64,000 bases of DNA from a virus, in IMG/VR virus record IMGVR_UViG_3300042503_000209, positions 1-64,000 of that record; one strand, given 5' to 3'. The notes beneath the pieces were generated by a model. The model worked only from the letters and a program-made list of their open reading frames with translations. It searched no databases and was not told the origin of the DNA. This document shows, in pieces, positions 61,001 through 64,000 of the stretch (positions are counted from its first letter, which is position 1; each line of letters starts with the position of its first letter). The translations under genes were made by a program, and so were the position numbers.

Positions 61001-62682
61001 TCATTAATATTTTTATAACGTGTAGCTCTTTGCTCTGATGTGGTAGATGCAAACTCTTTAGTTTTACCAACTGTATAGTTGATAGGAGATAACAATCTTC
61101 CAGTCAAAGCTCCCATTAAAAAGGTCTTTAAACCTTGAATGTTAGCTTGCTCATCAATAGCTTTGTCTATTGATTTATCCATAGTTGTACCCTTATACCC
61201 GTGGTACAAATCATAATAGTAATCTTGTAAAGCTATATTAGAACCTTCTTGGAACAATTCCTGAAGACCTTCGCTTGCTTCCCATTTAAATACATTCTTA
61301 CCTAAAGACTTTGTTGCTTGCCATGCAGCTGTACGACCACCAAAATCTCTAGCTACCTGACCAATTAAACCTAATGTTCCTAACTTACCTTTTGTATATA
61401 GTTTAGTAGTTTCTTCTGCAGCTTCTTTACCTACACGTTTACCAGTTACTTTTAATACATCATCTGCAAATTCACCGGTAGTACCAAATAATCCACGGCT
61501 AGTTCCAAACTTAGAAAATAAGTTATCAAATTGTAAGCGGTTACTTAACATCAAGATACCTGTATTAACCATAAAGTTATCTTGAGCTGCAGCTTGTGCA
61601 GAAGCTTTCATTCTTTCTTCTTGAGCAAAACTAGGAGCTTGTCCTGTTTTCTGAAGTTCTTCATCATATAACTTATTATATAATTCTCCATATGTACCAG
61701 CAGCTTCCATACGAGCTTCTGTAGTAGCCATATTAACTTCAGATAAAGCACGTCTTAAACCACCTACACCAATAGCTGCCATTTGTCCAATACCTGCCCC
61801 AGCTTTACCGTACTTACTTAATGTGTAAGCAGTATCACCTAAAGGTACAAGTTGTCTAGCACCTTGTACTAAACCTTCGGCAACTGAACGAGATTTCCAT
61901 ACTGGACTACCAAGTCTAGTTAAATCTGCAGCAATGTCTGCTTTACTAATAACTTTACCAAAAATAGAAGGTGCTTTTAAACCTAACTTAGCTATTGAAA
62001 ACTCAGTGGATAAACCAAATGTAATAAGCTCTTCTGTTAAGAATTGACCAATAGCTCCTACAGCAAAACCAGATTGCTGTAACATATCACCAAAAAACTT
62101 ACGGTTGAATATACCTTCTTCAGATTCAGGTGTTGAATAGATAGCATATCTATTCATAATGTCTTTAGTAATCTTATCTTGTTCTAAAAGTTGTTCTGGA
62201 GTACCTAATAAATCTTGTTTAGCCTCATCCCAACTACTACTTGCTATAGCATCTGTTAAGTTAGCCCAACCTTTCCATCCTTCAATATAAGTATTACCTG
62301 CTAATCTAAACATACCGTTTAGACCATTAGACCAAATATCTCCCCAAGTTTGACGAGCTCCATACTTATATTCATTATTAGTTTGACCAGATGGATCAAA
62401 ACCTAATATATTAAAGTTATCCGAACTCTTATATCTATCTACTTGAGCTGCATTATAATCAAAAAACTTTGGAGCAGCTAATCTATTCATAGTAGCTCGT
62501 GAACTACTAAAAGCATCAAGACCACTTTGTACAATATCTACACCAGAAGATATAGGTGCTGAAATACTAGGACGAGCTAGTAAATCTAACATACTAGTAT
62601 TGGTTTCTGGTAAAGGAAGAAATGGATCTTGAGAATAAACTCCTTGTAATTCTTGAGGTATTACACCAGTTTCTAGTGCCAT
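49045..62682 (-). CDS. Giant virion RNA polymerase polyprotein-like protein, 4545 aa
   Basis: The catalytic motif GADFDIDKVYMQ places Asp3315, Asp3317 and Asp3319 as the Mg-binding loop of a two-double-psi-barrel RNA polymerase, preceded by the typical PSQDKHSFV and GSTAVFPHEL region. Other parts: an N-terminal Gly/Ala-rich helical region (about 190-500); a Lys/Glu coiled-coil (about 1600-1640); a HEAFH zinc-peptidase box (1766-1770) with a downstream EEYLADKF; an acidic linker near 2390; and a C-terminal FGDN-GxGGQA-GISTKxAP domain (from about 4226), which I recall as DUF7831. In crAss-like phages this enzyme transcribes early genes after injection. The frame is uninterrupted. Confidence 0.9.
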   Translation of the reverse strand: MALETGVIPQELQGVYSQDPFLPLPETNTSMLDLLARPSISAPISSGVDIVQSGLDAFSSSRATMNRLAAPKFFDYNAAQVDRYKSSDNFNILGFDPSGQTNNEYKYGARQTWGDIWSNGLNGMFRLAGNTYIEGWKGWANLTDAIASSSWDEAKQDLLGTPEQLLEQDKITKDIMNRYAIYSTPESEEGIFNRKFFGDMLQQSGFAVGAIGQFLTEELITFGLSTEFSIAKLGLKAPSIFGKVISKADIAADLTRLGSPVWKSRSVAEGLVQGARQLVPLGDTAYTLSKYGKAGAGIGQMAAIGVGGLRRALSEVNMATTEARMEAAGTYGELYNKLYDEELQKTGQAPSFAQEERMKASAQAAAQDNFMVNTGILMLSNRLQFDNLFSKFGTSRGLFGTTGEFADDVLKVTGKRVGKEAAEETTKLYTKGKLGTLGLIGQVARDFGGRTAAWQATKSLGKNVFKWEASEGLQELFQEGSNIALQDYYYDLYHGYKGTTMDKSIDKAIDEQANIQGLKTFLMGALTGRLLSPINYTVGKTKEFASTTSEQRATRYKNINEAVREVNAFYENPNKFLPEHIANIKVQNKIAKNMEEAVANRDQYVFNNNKNSGFAKMISSAIKTDMAGAVLDTLRGYGETFNDEEFKQAFGLDKTADNIKSTKDFFNNIANDVETFHKNWKALKDKYGDSVLIDMYKEGTPERKTALMAKRALDDAIEIMATNDYKAHKAAQRAVQLQTEMAATPQIGASVGTAFRNLGVIQNTQKEIDILKAEIEALAANPKKDTATRELLKSKKEQLKSLEEWLQHHQDLKSMEPGQKRKFNKAAKSFEKYVNAKNKEAGIDTTIKADDIQEIYKNLTEYIDLNNDVKEYVDAYNIMANPIQFVRVHQRLMESIDTTGKKLLEEHLEEIKNEFEGKPPVERKDPLAPTEQTEDVPDGLPEGAKVINKKNGIYLIEEEYEGSKFYYILNRRGAPVTELTLDAKKFPLWEAAKAYESLEEVTTYFEALAELNKDEYAEYQFDGQTLKFGDILVDAKGRKYRVITKTKPKLIQGKPKITIQPMQGSAATLTIESLAGYKLESAFEAALQPENPDAFRLKRTNELNRIYAKRNEDETQEQANARLRQLIYTTSKDAFQSGVTIKITKNQTLGNTTLVGSEGTDQNRHLQQNPEPYKIEIVYGGETIGFVTYYNRYTYLDNAGKPIALSNITKDQFIQIFDPQKKDVNEEFRKFKESYASGMKLYSAMTNQLLGGATEVTLNNEEVNGLFNVVPSAGEYDFAEEGDTRVTLDDLDYSTIGGSTYIYDRRTKYLGNGMYEDVPNAPITESLNTEELEKRIEAARFEGGEDKLRNYGRYVAVVELPNGSIKFIELQPSVYSTESFNDLVQRINAKSKEIKENNLEEKTDPKTDKTYFAAVDTSAADDINNEINQTIYVAVPGRRGYRVNIALSPTGNVRVEFATFTKGSKNPQRSIIVLQESESDGKKPLNIKDSTDFIERINRAIVDHDAKFPYKIGNVRLTKNSFKNTFSENASVDEARQMISGVNPSIVKNEGIFIYPKKQQISPSSNVVISEMRPVPQQEEPTDEELAGINLPSDIDTAQAEMIAKRIAEQEEKKRKEEEERKAKQQTKSIQDQLQDLKDERYAIIREIGDALKKSGKTRREVMRHNYDAEPRVAAINQEIAKINNSAALKVSDRLTGQDVVHINAFKKWAQQNLPEFISVEELNNIARQMKVEGVTVGMFYTHMNELNNKLEGKIAVGKDTPFKYHEAFHAVFRMLLTDQQIDKYLNIAKQELRQQGKSIAKLKQELLATKPEFYSKLTEEQLEERVYEEYLADKFDAWKSDVKTPTSAENKSFFRRLLDFVKNFFKRLKASPLDDLFQSIEKGNYRNASLAKNRFTTGPNIAITQTALKAIQIGTTVIDNEDGERESIPIYLSQQEGDILASTIAAVYHRRMSEAGLTMHSEDVLDTVFEDYANLYDKNNNPYYDSDEFIDRYGDDPVALRKAIEKLDQLFAVFSNKDFFNVLKVAVIEHTRIMGYQEEVESNDFDDKVDEYGDRVTTDNWKETYSIGGYGSLSKELRQYISTIVEETTDEFGNTRFISEDGSPTEEVLIEAVNANVLYNGILKAVAGSTDQFQMLERLRIFAENNPEARKFWTKFSNDVDLQYDEDGNFIDIGNKNQANLFQAVIKGFNQFSVDYYFINKDISKKETRVSEANRKGAARNQFSIWYNAYLRLFVDQYENVSKDSESLSRFIKSKTAALDKLATLLKKGNTYKESVLATEIDNIVLSLKDELGISLSPLFVKYSYLSTVDTKKLTANDLRILRAFEGVEVMTESDAREIASSIRSGKNPFGTNIDPDKLAESEEQVATLTAAEEPKVISEEEFEEQSEDVEDDVDAAIGRLTKIAAGNAVFDEQVSSTSYKNAEGELVFSHQLPTYNLVRAAQLQSEEFRQELKKDKFLTTNYLLNNPFFNYIADGLKIARIDGIKSSSLTKNEDGSLVEDKRLNVNQNEGITYGSMSDREFLISLFDLYANNKKHVIPGQEGQPTKQFMTSSVLLGVLEASNTGDMLNLPVIRAVEYKSGKIVLTKEAKDMLLNEVKREFDRIARVTTEINSGNYLNGIIEGYHNGEERGLKFIKTGNMLGSLLSTLEDAAKNFEDISQYNDQILNEIEKYWLADGGKLDEMITVLKEQNVIGATKEDKLENRLLTNYIFRGFKSDNKTDKDRNKMLNMVVDAPEHNIAQVLINNFINTLSARQLFIGDAAENYKNDGGIDEVKRNKGLNGSGASISSIVTASNLGINHANTKSHVVTINDPQYRGKYAGKNKEQADAQMWMSVKSFRYTLFGLGKLNQAQADLLDKIERGESVSTKDIFGEIYKDKNGISRTRGGSVSYNAQTNSIKLVYNDGKKYVKTSGILLSKQLTSVEEGNTWVARPGYEELHTIREKLEAYESANETITFAIPKSASKGYKTNIAADPNSISDENFVEHDNNFWRLQLENPSNKLLITDPTQAKQLIIAEQSRDLIVNFQGEEMTLGQVIDNYLSDTEQRVKNNYFAARDEMFDIEGAFKELKKSLKQSQITPKLGKFLNKQVETLKATGADSQLIEFFTPIKNEQTGEYVPKYDLNHPITLDKFTQLFLAYFSKGVMSEKTPGHSLALASNYGMKVAKRVTRLDENGQPLSWEVITRRQYEKDKALLAQIKDAKRYNNNLDREFDGLKVGDIYIDDLRHNVPEFDEQGNITGYFTEYMMPPHFREDMNLYNEDGSISEAALKSFAVRIPSQDKHSFVTSKLVDFLPAFYGSTAVFPHELIEISGADFDIDKVYMQIMDFYRKDGERIPYGTAKTKDGKFTEYVMYLQSSNKTFKTKLAQLRAEAVNEETYSDEEGGVYQSFEDLAKDLFSRSLDSMMIESALKELGLPSNADEYAKAVEQYGELNNGVLNNRILEAKIKLQNNDGVTKSTEGKVASAFQVAEVQPLIDIVNSFIERFPILRDVLVETGSDVDSMIGQYKAFKNNKEGARNIGPAVNSMLVYAIMNSYGKLTRVRETNGKGEELYVLTIDGHKFNSYEYNKAFQKRTEIGDGGAVSEVEGYTGERIFYHISAIVSAMTDNAKERLAARLGLNINAVGVVSNMVALGVPLETALMFNLQPSVREFYKRIAVASKKIKTPQEQDLVKAKVGEELLEELSNELVKDSTLPEITTELLENNIKSAGSNPEANVAIFSSFLNFYNQTSYYSAVAQVLKLSKGLGTSNEAIDAIEEKEEMLGLNMDDSTFSESKLPFDLRQVLTGKDASKPHHNITANYLRIKNQIQDLQKSIFMEKTYIFQRFKETILKNLRVNSKEAETFNVTLKRDIISYLGIKAYMQYLKVNGKGAKLAGLDNSMIYDAEAVARGDQFMDIIDTVKSIRQQLPKNYFANKFLNIVPVKLYDVNSGQEYFNAKSRGGINTVESNTWAKLGQHEQNRIEDSFLEIYSNPKTRSLAYNLFNYLIVKDGAQFKSGSFIKFIPPAMFKELLDSTGAAHQLLKEDSLVGNTEKYKEIFGSTAPEMFNEFTSLYTTNINNTFNITRVFAGKKVNAQAEKNKPKGYVPEVIMQSEDETILAIDLFGGVRKPELMLLIDEFGNEFYTEVLEKGKFEQKDLDKLNYNKEVLKANGFKLTNRPDEQGNNRYYIELPYTVKILTGEKGVNEKATYYKLRSVAKKVSTATAFSRTTKILKREDLQKNPGTLYVFGDNDTRKGLGGQAKEMRGEPNAMGISTKKAPNMDDSAFKSDADFEENARIITQDIDAIIAVWNTGKYNKLTVPPIGVGLAKLAEKAPRTWEYLNAELKRLEEVVTQSTPIEGVGSFIKNVGDTIALSNTAVYEKFEPTGSRKQWKVGGLTGEMPTNLVLRNRKASNNNKFNLSEAALAKAEIELDNIIGNFDPLRFSTEARDLQEDWGITFQIVGNKLTFYKKENGKDVKYDTEITEPAELLRVLKETRQEQPVSPKAMKNTFKATDESEGEMPNFTNPVPTDIDPEEAKKNLQKLLAAKRSELQERKKEDDAGCKGE

Positions 62683-62703
62683 GAATCTATCTTTATGTAT
62701 TGA

Positions 62704-64000
62704 TTACTTAATTAAATGACCTAAACCTACTGCTTTTAATGCTGCTTTAGGGTCCCAAACATTAACGTTTGCTTGTGTTGTGTTAAACTTTTGATACTCT
62801 AAATGAACATTTCTATTGTTATTCATATTCTGAAGATACAAACTTTGAAGATATGAAACAATTTCATCTGGAGATTTAGCACTATCACCTTGTAAATTTA
62901 TAGTGTGAAAATACGATTTATCTTCCACTTTTTTAACTAATTGTCCAGTTTGTGGATCTTTTACATTAGTTGCAACTTTATACTTTAAATCTACAGTAAC
63001 GTATTGTGGAACAGCAGAACCATTATCTGACATGACATTTGGTGTAATAGTATAACTAAATCCAGCAGCATCTAATATAGGGTCAGATTTAATCTGCTTA
63101 CCTCTAGTAATAGCATCATAAACCTGGAAACCAGTATTATTTGGAAGCTGATCAAGATAAGTACCAGAAGTATTATCTTTAACTACAAAATTAACTTCAG
63201 TACCTGAACTTATACTACTTAAATCAACTCCAGCAACTTGATCTTTAGATTCAGTTGAAATTGGTTTACTAAATATATATCTAATTGTTTTTTTACCATT
63301 AATGCCTTGAGGTATATACTGACCAGTACCGTATTCTTCAATGTTCTTTTCACTAGATAATAAAGTTTGAATACCTTTTATCATACTAGGATCTAAAGGT
63401 TTACCATCTTTATCATAAACATCCTGAACATTTCCTGGTTGTACAGCTTGATAAATTATCAAAGCTGCATTATCACCATTACCCATTGTCTTATTACCTT
63501 TTGTGTTTAAAGCAAAAAGAGTACCTTGTTGACCAGTTAAGTTCTTATACATTAAAAGATCTGGTACAACAGACTCGTGAGCAGCTTTAAGATTCTTTAC
63601 AAGATCTTGAGAAGACTTATATGTGGTGTTTAAAGATCCAATAGTTTTTCCTAAATCTTCCAAACCTGCTGGAATTGAATTATTACTATAACCAATACCT
63701 GAATTATATCTTCCATACAAATGATATTCTTTACCATCTTTTTTTACAGTATATCCAGCATATGTTGTAGTATTTCCACCTCCACCAAGTGCTGCTGCAC
63801 TAGACGATAAATTTTGAAAAAATGTAGGATCGTAGTCAGTTATATTACCTGTAACATAAGCTTTAGCTAAATCATCACTTGTTAACTTAACTTTATTACC
63901 ATCATCATCTTCAAAGTCATATGAACTTTTAAACTTAGGTGCTAAATTACTAGCTGTAACTAAATCTTTTTCTCCATTACCTACGTCAACTAATAATCCT
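62704..64000 (-). CDS. C-terminal part of a large unknown protein (cut by window edge)
   Basis: The frame is open from the right edge to the stop at 62704, giving 431 residues. The TTG that would make it start at 63720 is an internal Leu, because codons upstream continue without a stop to base 64000. The visible part is Asn/Ser/Thr/Gly-rich and beta-prone (TVDLKYKVATNVKDPQTGQLVKK, YIPQGINGKKTIRYIF) with a helical C-terminus. I recall no family. It lies directly upstream of the RNA polymerase gene (22 nt) and is probably part of the same packaged transcription machinery. Confidence 0.75.
   Translation of the reverse strand, partial: GLLVDVGNGEKDLVTASNLAPKFKSSYDFEDDDGNKVKLTSDDLAKAYVTGNITDYDPTFFQNLSSSAAALGGGGNTTTYAGYTVKKDGKEYHLYGRYNSGIGYSNNSIPAGLEDLGKTIGSLNTTYKSSQDLVKNLKAAHESVVPDLLMYKNLTGQQGTLFALNTKGNKTMGNGDNAALIIYQAVQPGNVQDVYDKDGKPLDPSMIKGIQTLLSSEKNIEEYGTGQYIPQGINGKKTIRYIFSKPISTESKDQVAGVDLSSISSGTEVNFVVKDNTSGTYLDQLPNNTGFQVYDAITRGKQIKSDPILDAAGFSYTITPNVMSDNGSAVPQYVTVDLKYKVATNVKDPQTGQLVKKVEDKSYFHTINLQGDSAKSPDEIVSYLQSLYLQNMNNNRNVHLEYQKFNTTQANVNVWDPKAALKAVGLGHLIK

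Noticed and set aside
1-64000. Recoded stop codons (TAG or TGA read-through), as in some crAss-like phages
   Set aside because: Recognisable genes end cleanly at TAG and TGA, and the giant genes are open in the standard code, so no recoding is needed in this window.
1-64000. CRISPR array, integrase, transposase, rRNA or lysogeny genes
   Set aside because: I found no spaced repeats of CRISPR type, no integrase or transposase motif and no rRNA-like stretch on either strand.

Overview
The window looks like part of a crAss-like phage genome (order Crassvirales) whose host is a member of Bacteroidota. What I see: an AT-rich, densely packed genome in a few long co-oriented blocks; starts that lack clear Shine-Dalgarno sequences but sit in A/T-rich leaders; signal peptides ending in Ala/Ser-Gln typical of Bacteroidota; one perfect Bacteroidota-type promoter (TTTG-N19-TAnnTTTG); and a 4545-codon gene holding the DFDID catalytic motif of the two-barrel phage RNA polymerases known from crAss-like phages. 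There is no integrase, CRISPR array, canonical tRNA or rRNA. TAA, TAG and TGA all behave as stops, so the code is standard.

Layout. (1) 1-16228, + strand: a left arm of very small proteins (several membrane-anchored, one lipoprotein), with three gene-free stretches that fold into elaborate RNA-like structures (about 3060-3320, 4345-4863 and 5640-5891, each ending in a terminator-like hairpin), then mostly unknown phage proteins with an SF2 helicase, an HNH nuclease, a uracil-DNA glycosylase and a MoxR ATPase/VWA pair. (2) 16225-25004, - strand: a cell-envelope and lysis block with a beta-barrel-like protein, a CsgG-like protein, a cohesin/dockerin-like secreted protein, a lipoprotein, holin-like membrane proteins, a GH19 endolysin and small basic proteins. 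(3) 25120-43824, + strand: the replication and nucleotide block with a DnaA-domain-IV-like protein, DnaB-type helicase, P-loop NTPase next to an SSB-like protein, primase, PD-(D/E)XK nuclease, family B DNA polymerase, dNMP kinase, class I ribonucleotide reductase and MazG, plus a radical-SAM protein, a phosphoesterase and a cREC-domain protein. It ends at a strong terminator facing block 4. (4) 43863-64000, - strand: three very large genes, namely a 1718-aa zincin/nuclease polyvalent protein, the 4545-aa RNA polymerase protein, and a third protein that runs off the right edge.

How it fits together: in characterised crAss-like phages the giant RNA polymerase is packaged in the virion and injected, where it transcribes early genes; the + strand replication block then makes nucleotides and copies DNA; the envelope/lysis block opens the cell and may modify or decorate its surface. 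Many single genes or short operons sit behind intrinsic terminators, and several carry promoter-like boxes about 18-20 nt before the start codon, which suggests finer control than two simple polycistronic blocks. The most novel-looking parts are the structured RNA cluster at 4345-4863, the envelope block, and the promoter families. Gene families were assigned by reading motifs and from memory of the families; no database was searched.
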